DNA of 64,000 nucleotides from Litsea cubeba (GCA_012931725.1 CM022951.1:39355949-39419948), one strand, 5' to 3'; counted from the stretch's first letter, positions 45,441 to 59,225 are shown. Notes: a model not told the origin generated them from the sequence alone. Made by a program: numbers and translations.

Positions 45441-46099
45441 AAGGCCCCGGAAACCCCGATTTTCGCCGTTTTTTTCGCGATTCGAAGAGCCCAGCCTCTG
45501 GTACTTTCCAAAATTCATGCTTTTGAGACACCAAGTCCTCTGACGTCCGTCCAAAACACGGGTCAATCATCAAGAGTATCGAAAACAATATTGATCGCCA
45601 CCCGGTCAACCAAAAAAAGTGTGCTTTCTACCCGACCGATCGAGAAATCGATAGGACAGATGGCACCGACCCGCTGTTGGCAACAAACACCTGAAATTAC
45701 ATGGTCATCTGATGTCGATCTACATGAAGATCCATCGATGATCATCACCAGAAGAATCCCAAAAGACGTGGCACGGCCCGCGACTCTTCAGCTGCTCGGC
45801 GACCACTTAATGCGATTAATTGACTAACTTTATTACAGTCATTAATCCATTTCTTTGGACGGCCCAATCAGAAGCAAGCATTCGGGAGTTACAAGTCAAG
45901 AGATTCATGGCATTTAACCCATGAAACTCCTCCCATCATGGCGATTAAAGGCGATTAAATGCCCTCAATCTCCTCCGGCCAATCAGAAGCCAAGAAAAAG
46001 GAGTTACAAAATAAAGAATTCAATTTTGTAACTCCTCCCTTTATGTAGCTTTATGACAATCAAGGCTCATAAACCCTCCTAAATGGCTACCTAAAAGCC

Positions 46100-46107
46100 T
46101 ATAAATA
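46100..46107 (+). promoter_or_regulatory. TATA box of the element C LTR
   Basis: TATAAATA followed by 'ggagagctctcc', about 30 bp before a purine-rich stretch that would be the transcript start. Confidence 0.65.
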
Positions 46108-46973
46108 GGAGAGCTCTCCAAGAAGAAAAGACATCAGAAACATCAGAAAAAAGCACAAACAGACAGACAGACAGAAGCACAGAAATCCAGAGAAAGGAAA
46201 AAGAGAGAAAACTCTGCGGAAGTTCTACACCGGCCACCGCAACAAGGTGAAAAAAGTCCCTTGGGGGGTACCCCCCCTCAAGGTCCTTGCCTTCTCCTCC
46301 TGCCTCCAATGGCTTAGATGTGGCTTTTCAGCCCGTCTACTCGGCTTTTTATCGGATATAGGACCTCCTTTTGGTCTTTGTCTTCTAAAAACCTGAGGTT
46401 ATAGCCAAGCCAAGCGAATCAATAGCATCCTCTGTTCTCATCTGCATGGATGATGGCGAAGCCCACATATGGCTTGCGACCGTCAATCTAAACGAGTCCC
46501 CCACAATCTCCTGAGAAGTTAGATCCTCCTTTTCTTGCTTTTCATTGTAGTTTGTATTTTTTCAAAAGAGACAAAAATCACAATTCTTGTCTTTCATTGT
46601 TGATAAGGATTGTAAATCGGCTATAAACGCCAAAATCGGCTATAAACGCCAAAAATCGGCTATAAACGCCAAAATCGGCTATAAATGCCAACAAAATCGC
46701 CTTTCACGGCAAACCAAGAAAAATGTCTCTTTTCTTAAATATATGTGCAATGGAAAACTTGAAAGAAGTTGATTTCCTTTTTACTTGCGAAGGTTGATCT
46801 CCGGATCACCACTTGTAATTCCAAGTAAAAATAGAAAATCTGGACACCCACACAAAAAAAGAAATGTTGATGCATGCCCCTGCCCCCTGGTTACGAAAGG
46901 GTCGGAACCAAACGGACTCCCACGTCCGCCGACCTCGGTAGGAACCGAGCATTTGGAGCGCGGTCCATCAAGC

Positions 46974-46992
46974 TGGCTACACCCGGTGGGAC
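46974..46992 (+). other. Candidate primer binding site of element C
   Basis: TGGCTACACCCGGTGGGAC begins with the TGG required to pair with a tRNA 3' CCA, and lies three bases after a CA that could end the LTR. I cannot name the tRNA, so this is tentative. Confidence 0.4.
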
Positions 46993-47224
46993 ACGTTTAT
47001 TTGAGAACACGATCCTAGAAATGAAATATTTGCATATCATATGTTTTGCTCTATGCTTATATTTCTTTTCTCGATTCCTTGGCTACTTTATAATTGGTGG
47101 CCTATGTTGAATTCCGCATTTAAAAAAAAATGAGATGAGATTTTTTGTTTGGAAATTTCTAATTCTTTGAATTTATTTCCACTCTTTCTCTTTTCAAAAA
47201 AAAAAAAACAAAAAAAAAATCAGA

Positions 47225-48240
47225 TTTTTCATTTTGGATTCAAAATTGAGAAACTTTGATCCTCTCCCTTCTGGGCACTGGCGCTCACGGAAATCGTTGA
47301 GACCGTGTTCGGATCGGGGGTTGGGCCATTGTTTCTCTTCGATGAGTTCATTAAAGATCTAAAATATATATATATATATATAAATATAAAAAAAAAAATT
47401 TAGATTTCTCAATTTGGATTCAAAATTGAGAAACCTTGATCCGTTCCTATCGTTCATCGCGCTTGCAGAAATGTTGAGCCTGTTCGACTAAGGTTTTGGG
47501 CCATTGTTTCTCTTCGATGAGTTCTTAAAAAAAATATAATAAAATAAAAAATAAAAATAAAAAAAAAAGACATAGACCACTAAGGTTAAACCAACTGTGT
47601 TCTTTGATCATGGTTGATTCAAAGAAAAGCCTTGTCCAGAGTGTGGAGACAGCTTGACTGTTCTAGGCAAGGGTCCTCCAAACGGGTTCATTAAGTAATC
47701 CTACCCTTACCTGGGGGCAATTCTATCAATCAAGATTTCATAAGACCGGGTTAGGAGGCCTATGTGTACTCTCTCGTCTTTTAAACAAATAAAAATAAAT
47801 AATTTTTTTTTAAAAAAAAATAAAAATTTTAAAATAAAAAAATAAAAAATAAAATTTTTTTTCAAAAAAAAATCTTAAAAATAAAAATAAAAAAAATAAA
47901 AAAAAATAAAAAAAAGATTTAAAAAAAAAAAAAATCTTCAAAATCTTCAAAAAAAAAAAACTTCCGTCATTTTGGGTTTAGATTGGAGAAATCTTGGTTT
48001 TCTCCTTTCTGAGCACTGGCGCTCACGGAAATCGCTGAGACCGTGTTCAGATTGGAATGCCTTTTGCTCTCTTTGATGAACCCGATATTGACTTTTCAAA
48101 AAAAAAAACTCGTCATCTTTAGATTCAGATTCGAGAAATTATGGTTCATTTCTTTCTGAGCACTGGCGCTCGCGGAAATCGCTGAGCCCGTGTTTAGATC
48201 GGAATACCATCTGCTCTCTTTGATGAATCCAATCTTGACC
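47225..48240 (+). repeat. Four degenerate ~110-bp repeats in the leader of element C
   Basis: Copies near 47225-47350, 47405-47525, 47955-48080 and 48110-48235 share the ordered phrases 'gattcaaaattgagaaa', 'cactggcgctc(a/g)cgg', 'gaccgtgttc' and 'tctctttgatga'. A/T-runs and an AAAAT-rich stretch (47790-47960) separate them. Confidence 0.8.
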
Positions 48241-48636
48241 TTTCAAAACAGAGAATCTCATCTCATGGATGCGGTCTCAAAACATTTGTGTCTAGCGGTA
48301 CTAGTACGCCCTTTCAGGGTCTACTGTATTGCGACCGGCACATCTGTAACTCCAACTTTATATTCTTCTTACCTCGAGCAAGCTCTGCTTCTCGATAAGT
48401 CGAGTTTAAGTTCACAGTTGCTTCTAGCAGTCACTGGGATGCCCATTCCGGGCTTACCATACCTGCGATCAGTACAATTATACCTTCTATGGCATTTTGC
48501 CTTCCTCATATTGCTTGGGTCATCTACCTCGAGCAATTTGAAAAGACGAAACCATAGAACTTCCCATTTATGATCATTATATTCTTGTGATTACTAATGA
48601 ATGTGGTCTTGTTTCAGAAATTTTCGAAAACTAACA

Positions 48637-51600
48637 ATGTCGGCTTCACTAACCATTACTTTCGATGAAAACAAGCACCAACTCATGCTTCAACAGAAGC
48701 AAACCACGTGCACCTACAAGCGCCCAATCAGCTGCCGAAGCGTCAACTCCCTCGGCAACTCTCTGAACTCCGGGTCGACCTCGACTCCCCGGACTATCGT
48801 CTTTGGGACGCTGGGACCATTCCCACTTCCTGAGGAACAAACTGCTCCCTCCAAGAAGCAGAAACTCGCCTCTCAACGTGTCACTACCGTGACACCAAAG
48901 GCGAGCACCAGAAGGCCTGAAGCCCGTGGCAGCCCCACGAAGCCTCAACCTGCAAACAACCAGGTCTACCCCAAGACTTGGTCCCCAAGACCTTCACCAA
49001 AACAGAGAAGGTCCCAGACATCCACTAAGCCAGCATTCCTGGCCCCACTCAAGGAGAACCAGTTCTATCCTCTTGCCTACATGAAAGAGGAGAGACCCAT
49101 CTCCAACCTGACTTCCAAGTCAACCCAGCATGAGCCGGCTTGTTCCTACAAGCCCAAAATCAAGTCATGCATCACAAGGCCTCCACAAGCACCTGCTAAG
49201 GCCTACAAACCTGCAGTTCGACCCTTCATCTCTACAGGGGCCGAACTTCAAAAATTCAAAGCTTCGTTGCAACTGGCGAAGGATAGGGTTCGCATCCTGT
49301 CCTTGCCCAGCTACAAAGAAGACAGGCTCGGCTGCTGCGCCCGAGGGAGCACATCCTTCATCGTCAAAGCCCAGTCAGAGCTGACCGAAGCTCAAATTGC
49401 TCGTCGTATACGCCGCCGCGCATCGTACCGACAAAAGAGACTAGAGAAGCAAAGGACCCAGCCTCCCACACTTCAAGTCTCTCCCAAATGGGTCGAAAAA
49501 GAAAGACCCAACCAAGTTGCTGCCGTCCATATGGTTGGAAAAACCAGAAGGCGCCAAAAATCAGCAACAAAAATCCATGTCCGACGTCCGATGACCCGCA
49601 GCGTCTCCAGGACAAGAAGACATTCAGAAGAATCCCCTGCTCCTTCAAGCAAAGGACAGCAGAGTGATCCTTCCTCAAGCTCCTCTTCAAAAAGAATGAG
49701 CCCCAGCTCAGTCACCAGGACAGTTACTTCGCTCGAATCACGAAGGATGAATGTCTTGGCTACAAATTCTGAGCCACCATCCCGCAATCCACCTCCAGAA
49801 GATGCGATCACCCGCATCCAGCAGTTGGAACAGGGCCAGCAGAGGATTGAAACTCTGATGGAAAACCTTCTCCTCGCCTTCCAAAATCAGGCGAACAATG
49901 AACCTCCTCCGAATCATCAAGACGACGAGGTAAATAGAGAAGAAAATGAGTCACGCGCCCTTACCAAAAAGGACGTAGACGGTATCCTCGCCAAAGCAAA
50001 AGAAGAGGATATACTCAAGGAGCATGGGATCAAGCCACCATATCCCTTATGGATGGACTCGGTCCCGTTCCCCACCAAATTCAAGCATCCTACTCTCCAA
50101 ACATATACGGGGAAAGGATCAGCCAGACAGCACGTCATCCACTTCAAGATCCTGACGGGAGCTATCGCGGATCAAGATGCATCAAGATCCGCCTCTTTGC
50201 AAGTACCCTAAAAGGTACGGCCTTCGATTGGTACTCCACTCTGCCGGAGGACTCAATCCAAAACTGGGCCATGTTAGAGACACGCTTCCTGACTCACTTC
50301 AAAGGTGAAGATCACCCCGCTACTATGGCTCAGCTGTGCAGCCTAAAACAGGGGGAGAATGAATCAACATATGACTTCATTCACAAGTGGAAAGCAATGG
50401 CATACAAATGCTCTGATGTATTGCCACAAGCGTCGCTAGTCGACATCTGCCGAAACAACATGAGAGCCAGAATCCGCTCTATGATCATCGGCAATAAATC
50501 AAAAAACCTGGGAGAACTCCTAGAAGCTTCCATGGAAGCTGAAACGGTGATTAAGGACCTCAACAGTCAGAAATCATCAAGAAAAGAGCCAACCGCCATT
50601 ACGACCTCAAAACCAAAGAAGAAAGAGGTCCTCAATGTGCAGACCAAGTCAGCTCCTCTGCCACCAAAGAAAGCTGAAAACAAAGCTGCTGGTAAGAGAC
50701 CTGAACTCTCTGATGCCTTCAAAGAACGAGTAGAGTAGAAGTACCCGTTTGATGAAGATGTTGATGAAATCTTCGGGGCTCTTGTGGCAAATGGCAAGCT
50801 CACCTTACCTGAACCAAAAAGACCGGGTGATGTTGGCAAAACCAACGATCCTCGGTACTGTCCATACCACCAGATGATCTCGCATCCTCTCAATCAATGC
50901 TTCGTTGTGAGAGAAAATAAATGAGATATGGAAAAACGGAGTCATCACCTTTGACAAAAACTATGGGTCTGCCTCCGTCAATATGGTGACATATGGACAA
51001 ACATCAAAATCACCGAAGAAGAAGATCACTACTTCCTTCAAGGTGATAAACTCAATCCAAGCGTCCGAGGAACTGGTTCCTTACCCGACACCAGACGGAC
51101 AACCGATATGGGTACATCCCGATCTCCTGGAAGATGAAAATTGGGAGATCGTGAAAACAAAGCCTACAGCTCAACAGCGAAGGCAGGCTAGGAAACATCT
51201 CCTCAAGCTCAAACGGCAAGAGAAGACCCAGCCAAAACTAGAGGTCAAAGAAAAGGCAGAGGCTTCCTCTACCGCTTCACTGGAGGTAACAGAATCATCC
51301 CTTCCAGAGACTTCAAAGGGGGTAAGGAAATCCATTCTCAGTGATTTCATGCCACCTCAATTTAAAGAAGCCATGCAAGAGGCATCATACTCTTGCAATT
51401 CGGTAATTGGATTCTCCATTGATGGATACGAGTCCAGCGACACCGATGATGGATTCGAATCCAACTACACAGATGAGTGGGAAGAGTCGCTTGAAACAGG
51501 AGAATATCTCTCCGATGAGGAATGGGTTCCTGAGTCTCATCTTATGCCAGTAATCTGGTATAACCCCCTACAGCCACAAGGATCCTGGTCTGATGATGAA

Positions 51601-54600
51601 GAAGACCAAGAGGCTGTATAAGAAGATGCTGCTGACCCAGCACCTTTCATTACTCCAGTGGGAATCAACAATGTTGAGCCACAAAGAGATGATGAAGAAG
51701 AAGATCCGGCTCCCATGCTTGATCTTGAAGAATATGCAAGGATCTTGCAGCGACTCGCTCTAGAACAAGAGCAAGAACACGTCAGCGAGCCTCCTCGCAA
51801 TCCAGAGCCTGAAGTCCCTGAAGACCACCAAGTACATCCTCCCTTAACTCCTGAAAATGGAGAAAATTGCTGGATAGACGATCCTCTCACATCCGAGGAT
51901 GAGTCTGACTCCGATCAGGCAACGTCTCCCGTCAGAGCTTCCTGTAATGTAATAATTCGGGATTATAGCTCTTCCGAAGCATCGTCTGATGAGAGCACTT
52001 ACACTCCGGCGACGCCTAGCAATATATCTTCTGGAGCCACCTCGTCTCACGTGACTTTCACTGAGATGACACCCTCTCAGGTTTCTTCTCCTGAGACTGT
52101 GACTTCAAAGTTCACACCCTTCCTGACTGAAGAATTCCCAGCCATTGATGCTTAGGACGATGAATTAGTCAACGAAGAAGAAAGATTGCTGGATGCTGTT
52201 CAGGACTTGTTCCCGGAAAATGCTCCATGCAACACAATCACTGAGGATGGTAACTCTGCTGCTGATGCATCCTCAGCAAATGAAAAACGACAGCCTCTTG
52301 ATCCTGAAGACAATCTTCCAAATGAAGACCCTTCTCAAGAAGCTCTCGAAGTTGGTAGAGGCACCCGCTCTGGCCGGGACTACCACAAAAATTACAACCA
52401 ATCTTCCTTTACATATGTAAATCCTTCGGGAAAAGATGTTGTAAGTGCCCCTAGTGGCAACAATGATGAACATGCAGGCCCTAAGGAGGCTTTCAAGTAT
52501 GACTTGATTGAACATTTCAAGCACATACCTGCACGTCTACACATCCTAGATTTGTTGCGAATGTCTCCGCACACTCGTGATAATCTCATTTCGAAATTAC
52601 AAAAGCTGAATGAGGATGTCGACAAACATGCCCCGCAAGTCCTCCAAATTGAAATGGATTACCGGGTCAAAAACTCAGAAGCCTCCTCAAAGGGAGAAAA
52701 GAAGAAAACTGAGGGATCATGCATTGAATGCCTCTCGGTTAAAAAAGCAGCCAGTGCAACCATCGCCTTCACAAAGGATGACCTCCTACTTGGCAAAACC
52801 AGGCATAACCGACCCCTGTACTTCACAGGGTATATCAAGGAAATGCCTATGCATAGAGTTCAGATCGACCCAGGTTCTGCACTCAACCTCATCTCCACAT
52901 CGGCTCTTGAAGAGTTGGGCATCCCACCCAGCAAACTGAGCCACACATCTGTATCTATCTTTGGATACGATGGGAGTACTCAAAGGCCTATCGGCAAAAT
53001 CAGGTTCAAATTGCAGATAGGTGATCTTATCTCTGAGGTCACAGTGTATGCAATAAAGACCCCTTCATGCTACAACATCCTTCTCGGACGCCCTTGGATC
53101 CATGAGAATGGTGTTGTCCCTTCAACTCTACATCAATGCATCAAGTTTGTTGGCGACGACGGCATGATACATCGAGTCTTTGCGGACAGAAAACCCTTCA
53201 AAGGTAAAGAAGTCCACTTCGCAGACTCACAGATGTATGAAGGTGAAAAAGAAGAAGAGGAAAAGCACACAGCATCCTTTGCCGAAAATCTCCAGAAAGA
53301 TAAAGGCAAAGCTCCTCAACAATCACCGGAAGAAAATAAACCATCCGGTAAATCTGAAGAGAGCATGCAAACTCCCTTCATCATCTCCCTCAAATCTTCA
53401 AAGCCTTTGGTCATCACAACTAAAGTGAAGAAGGCAAAACAAAAGCCTGGGGGCAAATTTGTTGTCTCTTTCGTGTCTATCATGCAAGACACGGACTCGG
53501 ATTCAGAGCCAGAAGACGACACATCGTCAAGCCAAGCTGACACTCAGCAAGTTCAGCCTGCTCTTACTCCAATGGAGACAACTTCTGACATAGAAGATCC
53601 TACGTCAGCTTCCTTCGTTGTTCCAGCAACTTCAACAAAGGAAAAGCCGATCTTTTTCCATAGATCGGATGCTTCTTCATCAAACTCCATGCTTGAACCT
53701 TTCCAAAATAAAGGTACGCCTCAACTATCCTTATACAGTTCTGTGGCACAAGCTATTATGAAAAAAATGGGCTATGACGCTCAAAACCCAGTCGGTTTGG
53801 GAGAAGGACGCGGTATTCTCACGCCATTGGGGCCCGTCTTGACCAAAAGCCAGCTGGAAGATTGGAGACTCTACGGCTATGTAGAAAAGTCTTCACACGG
53901 GTTAGGGTATGATCTTGACACTCCCTTGAGACAGTTGACACAAAGGCTTAAAAGTCAATATACTGACCAAGCCTCAACATCTCAAGTCCATGAAGACATC
54001 GATCTCCCTGGATATCTCTTTGATGAGTCACCTGACAAAGATCCAGGAAGCTCATCCAATTGGCACGATTTCTCCGAAAATGAAGAGGAGTTGTCCGATG
54101 GCACATACGTGTGGACTTCTGACCCAGAAGAACCCTCATCTCCAAAAGAAGTAGCCTACTTCGACTCGGTTTCAACAGGCGATTGGGATCATCTCATAGC
54201 AAGTCTTGGGAAAATTACCGATCAAGAAGACCCGTGGAAAGGAACAAAACCTTGGTCTGGAAATGCCCTTGAAACCCCAGAAGGTTTCGTTGAGCTGGAA
54301 GCCTCCGAAAATATTGTGGAGGAACCACCTTCGAACCTTCCAACAGAAGATCATGTTCAAAAGATAGACTTGGGAACACCAGATAACCCACGTCCTGTAT
54401 TCATAAGCAAGAATATAAAGGATGATGAGTTACCCGAGTATATCACCTTTCTTCGTGAGTTCGTTGATTGCTTTGCATGGTCTTACGCTGAAATGCAAGG
54501 CTTAGACCCCAAAATAGCAGTTCACAAACTCAATCTTCAAGAAGACATCAAGCCTGTCAAGCAAGGCCAAAGAAGATTCCGTCCAGATGTGATGGATAAA

Positions 54601-57600
54601 ATTGAACAAGAAGTTCAAAAACTCAAAAGCGTCGGCTTCATCCGTGAGGAACAACATCCTGAATGGTTGGCCAACATTGTCCCCGTGACAAAGAAAAATG
54701 GGCAGATCAGGGTCTGTATTGACTATAGAGACCTGAATGGCGCATGCCCAAAAGATGAATTTCCGCTCCCCATACCAGAGGTAATGATCGATAATACCTG
54801 TGGATTCGAGCGAATGACATTCATGGATGGTTTCTCTGGCTACAATCAGATAAAGATGCATCCTGAGGATGAAAAACATACATCTTTTCGGACCCCATTT
54901 GGCGTGTATTGCTACACTGTCATGCCATTTGGTCTGAAAAATGCTGGTGCCACATATCAGAGGGCTATGATGAAAATATTCCAAGATATGCAGCACAAGA
55001 CGGTTGAATGTTACGTTGATGACCTCGCCGTCAAAAGCAAAAGAAAAGAAGATCATCTCGAAGACCTTCGAGAAGTCTTCCTCCGGCTTCGCAAACACAA
55101 ACTGCGAATGAATCCATTGAAATGCTTCTTCGGCATCTCGTCGGGTAAGTTCCTCGGATTCTTAGTTCGGAAAGCTGGAATAGAGCTTGACCCCATAAAA
55201 GTCAAAGCCATTCTAGAAATGCCCTCTCCAAGAACCTTGAGAGAACTCAAAGGGCTTCAATGGAGATTGGCCGACATCAGACGGTTCATCTCCAATCTTT
55301 CGGGGAAATGCCGTCCATTCTCCCGGTTGATGAAAAAAGGTGTAAACTTTGTCTGGGATGCTGACTGTGAAGCTGCTTTCCAAGACATCAAGTCATACCT
55401 GACAAAACCTCCAGTGTTAGCTGCTCCTACCACTGGAAAACCATTCATCTTGTACATAAGAGCCCTTGATCACTCTTTGGGAGCTCTGCTTGCGCAAGAA
55501 AATGATCAAAGAAAAGAAGCTGCTCTATATTACCTCAGCCGCATGCTAGTAGGTGCAGAGCATCACTACTCTCCAGTCGAAAAAGAATGCCTTGCAGTGA
55601 TGTTCGCCGTACAAAAGCTGCGTCACTACTTGCTTTCCAACACAGTCTACCTGGTCTCGAGGGTCAACCTCTTGAAGGTCCTTGTCACAAAGGCAGGTTC
55701 TCTCAATGCTCGACTGGCAAAATGGTCCATCCTTCTGTCACAATTTGATATTAGGTATGTACCACAAAAAGCAATCAAAGGGCAAGCTCTAGCGGACTTC
55801 CTCGCAGAGCATCCATTACCTAAAGATTCTCCACTCAGAGATGATCTCCCAGACGAACCAGTCTACAATGTGGAGACTTTCTCACAAAGTGCCTCCTGGG
55901 ACATGTACTTTGACGGTGCAACCAGGACAAATGAAAAAAGACAGCTGATCTCGGGAGTTGGCATCCTCTTTGTTAGCCCCGACAAATACATGATTCCACA
56001 CGCTTTCTCGCTACTGGAACCATGCACAAACAATGCAGCTGAATATCAAGCTCTGATCTTGGGATTGGAACTCGCCATCGAATCCGGTATCACCATGCTG
56101 GAAGTCTTTGGAGACTCTCAACTGATCGTCAACCAGATGAATCAAAAATTTGAAGTCAGGAAGCCAGATTTGTTGCCCTACTACAACAAGGCACAATCAC
56201 TTCTGCAAAAGTTTGACATCTGTCACATCACCCACATTCGTAGAGGTGAAAACATACGTGCAGATGCCCTAGCCGGACTTGCCGCATCCATGGCAATCCA
56301 GGAAGGGGAAAACATGCAAATCACGGTGTGCGAAAGGAGAATCCTTCCTCCTCTTAACACACACCAAGCAGTTGCTGAATGCCACTAAGTGGTCGGAAGT
56401 CGGATTTCAATCCTTCAAACTTCAATCGGCGACTGGAGGGATCCGTTCATTGATTACATTATGTTCGGAATCCTACCTGAAGATCCAAAAGAACGGGTAA
56501 GCATCCAAAGGCGAACCCCAAGCTTCCATTTGGATATTCCTTCAAAAATCCTTTACAGGAAATCCTTCAACGGAGTACTTCTACGCTGCTTGTCACAACA
56601 AGAGGCTGAAGAAACACTCAAAGAAGTTCATGCTGGTCTTTGTGGAGCTCATCAGGCTGGACCTAAGCTCTATGATCAGATAAAAAGGTTAGGATATTAC
56701 TGGCCTACCATGGTAGCTGACGCAATGCAATTTGCTAAGCGCTGCCAACAATGCCAAGTTCATGGAGATTACATTCACATGCCTCCAGAATGGCTGCATC
56801 CTACATCGATCTCATGGCCTTTCGAAGCCTGGGGTATGGACATCATAGGTCCTATTTCTCCCCCTTCAAGCAAAGGTCATCGCTTCATCTTCGCCGCTAC
56901 GGATTACTTCTCCAAGTGGTCAGAAGCATTTGCGTTTAACGAAATGAAGACCTCATCAGTCCTTCAGTTCCTACGCACCAACATCATTTGTCGTTTCGGC
57001 ATACCCAAAAGATTCATCCATGATAACGGACCACAGTTCCGGGATCATCGATTCTACAGGTTCTGCGACAAATACAAAATCCAAAGCTTTACTTCGACTC
57101 CATACAATCCGGCAGCAAACGGGTTAGCAGAAGCTTTCAACAAGACACTCTGCAAAATCCTCAAAAAAATGGTCTCTAGTCACAAAAGAGACTGGAGCGA
57201 CAAATTGTCTGAAGCTTTGTGGGCCTATCGAACCACCGTTCGAGGACCAACCCATAGCACACCATTCTCCTTGGTCTATGGATGCAAAGCTGTCATGCCC
57301 TTGGAAGTACAAATTCCTTCCTTGAGGGTATCCTTGCAAAATGACATGACTCAAGAAAGCAATGTCAAATTGCGACTCCATGAGCTGGACAATCTCGATG
57401 AGAGACGGCTCGAAGCTCAACAAAGCATTGAACTTTACCAAGCACGTATGGCAGGATCTTTCGATAAAAAGGTCAGGCAACGCGCCTACAAAAAGAATGA
57501 CTTGGTTCTTGCGGTAAAAAGACCAATGGTCTTCGCTCACAAGTCCAAAGGCAAATTTGAGCCGAAATGGGAGGGACCCTACGTCATCGACAAAGTTTTC

Positions 57601-57690
57601 TCCAATGGTGCATACGCACTCCTAAACATGGAAGGTGACAGATGTATGCTGCCCATCAATGGCAAGTTCTTAAAGCGGTACTACTCTTGA
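48637..57690 (+). pseudogene. Element C gag-pol polyprotein with G-patch, two frameshifts and four stops
   Basis: Gag starts at the ATG at 48637 (an upstream in-frame ATG is at 48601). The N-terminal part is basic and disordered; Retrotrans_gag follows ('FDWYSTLPEDSIQNW'). The frame changes at about 50180 and returns at about 50920. A finger-like CPYHQ...HPLNQC segment precedes an acidic linker. From 52186 one long frame holds protease (IDPGSALNLIS, residue ~227), a G-patch (MKKMGYDAQNPVGLGEGRG, ~525-543), RT with YVDD (~943), RNase H, and a second RNase H ('MYFDGATRTN', ~1240). After a TAA at 56386-56388 the same frame gives integrase: HHCC ending CQQC, core GMDIIGP, HDNGPQF, GLAEAFNK. Other stops lie at 50736, 51619 and 52153. 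Not expressible as it stands. Confidence 0.92.
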
Positions 57691-58049
57691 AGACTTACCC
57701 AACTGGGTAAGAGCAATGCCTGTATGGCCAAAGCCGGTTTCCAGGTACACGCTCGCTAAACCCACCCTTTTTTTTAGAATTTTCATATCAAATGTTGAAA
57801 TTTCTAGAAATCTAAAACAATGCTTACTTTCATCGTTTCATTGTTCAAAAAAAAAAATATATCCAAGTTTAGGAACCTTTCCCTAACTTGACCAAAATTC
57901 TCAACCCTTGAACCCAAAATTCATGGTTTGAAACAAAAATCTGGATTCAGGGATTTCCACCCTAGTCCACCCTGCCTTTTACCGCCAAAATGGTTTTATG
58001 TCAAAACTTATGACCCTCGTGTCTTTAAACAAAAAAAATGGTTTTTCAA

Positions 58050-58510
58050 AAACCGCGAGGAAGTGACGCTTAGTCGATACTCGCACAAATCGGAAGCAAG
58101 CGAACCACGTTCGACACTTCCAAAAAAAAAATCGCAGGGAAGTGACATTTCGTCGGTACTTGCAAAATCCAAAACTGTGGAGACGCAACATTTCAGTTGA
58201 TATCCACAACCCAAATTTCAAAGGTTCGAAAAAACTGAAAAAACTGTGGAGACGCAACATTTCAGTTGATATCCATAACCCAAAGGTTCGAGAAAACCAC
58301 AAATTTCAAAAATCGTGGGGAAAAAACATCAAGTCAGTACCCGCAAAACCAAAATTTTTGAAAAGCAAGGATGCGACATTCCATCGATACTTGCACCCAA
58401 ATCCGCGAGGATGCGACATTCCATCGATACTCGCAACCGAATGAGCAAGGATGCGACATTCCATCGATACTTGCAAGAACATTCAGCAGGGAGGCGACTT
58501 TTAGTCGATA
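58050..58510 (+). repeat. Degenerate ~40-bp array downstream of pol in element C
   Basis: About ten diverged units are built on 'gatgcgacattccatcgatac' and 'ttgcaa', with earlier versions reading 'gtgacatttcgtcggtac' and 'cgcaacatttcagttgat'. This is the 3' untranslated region between integrase and the antisense gene. Confidence 0.8.
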
Positions 58511-58529
58511 CTTGCATTTTTTTGAAAAC

Positions 58530-58970
58530 CAAACCGGCTATAAATGCCATCAAAACAGGCTATAAATGCCACAAACCGGCTATAAATGCCATCAAAACAG
58601 GCTATAAATGCCACAAACCGGCTATAAATGCCATCAAAACAGGCTATCAATGCCACTAAAACAAAACCGGCTATCAATGCCACAAACAAAAAAAAAAAAC
58701 TTGGATTTCAAAAAAAAAAACGGCTATCCATGCCACCAAAAAAAAAACGGCTATCCATGCCACCAAAACAAAACCGGCTATAGATGCCACAAAACAAACC
58801 GGCTATAGATGCCAACAAAACAAACCGGCTATCAATGCCACCAAAACTGGCTATATATGCCACAAAAAAAAAACTCGGCTATCAATGCCACAAGAAAAGC
58901 TGGCTCTCATGCCAAAATTGGCTTCCATGCCACAAACAAAAACCTGGCTTTCATGCCAAAACAATTACTT
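58530..58970 (+). repeat. ~20-bp 'ggctataaatgcca' array in element C
   Basis: About sixteen or more units of 'cggctat(a/c)(a/c)atgccac' are separated by A-rich spacers. The same motif appears in the LTR at 46615-46700 ('cggctataaacgcca', four to five copies). Confidence 0.85.
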
Positions 58971-59049
58971 GACAAAAGATTTTCACAAAATGACAACCTT
59001 TTGATCAAATCCCATTTAGCAATTACTTTTATCACAAAAAGATTAAAGT

Positions 59050-59225
59050 GAGCGTAGGGATAACAAAAAAAAAAAGAGAAAGTGTTCACAAGCACTACAC
59101 AAAAAAAAAGAGTACCAAAAAAATACATGTGGTACCAAAAAAAGAAAGTGTTCACAGGCACTACAAAAAAAAAAGTACCAAAAAAAAAATACAAGTGGTA
59201 CCAAAAAAAAAGGAAAGAAGGATAG
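59050..59225 (+). repeat. A-rich ~75-bp repeat pair in element C
   Basis: 'agaaagtgttcacaagcactac', A-runs and 'agtaccaaaaaaatacatgtggtacc' occur twice in order, the second copy reading 'gttcacaggcactac' and 'tacaagtggtacc'. Non-coding. Confidence 0.7.

Larger units (their letters stand above)
44322..46970 (+). repeat. 5' LTR of element C (3' boundary inferred)
   Basis: The start is fixed by the break in the copia B frame. The end at 46970 is inferred from a PBS-like TGG at 46974 and is the weak point. TATAAATA at 46100-46107 would start transcription near 46130. U3 holds about four degenerate copies of a 150-bp unit (44590-45120) and a GC-rich palindromic zone (45345-45440); the downstream part holds a 'cggctataaacgcca' array (46615-46700). 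ORFs crossing U3 have no domain. Confidence 0.6.

Noticed and set aside
44868..45827. A 319-codon ORF in U3 of element C
   Set aside because: It crosses the degenerate repeats and the GC palindrome, has no domain and low-complexity content, and the complement is also open. Treated as LTR.
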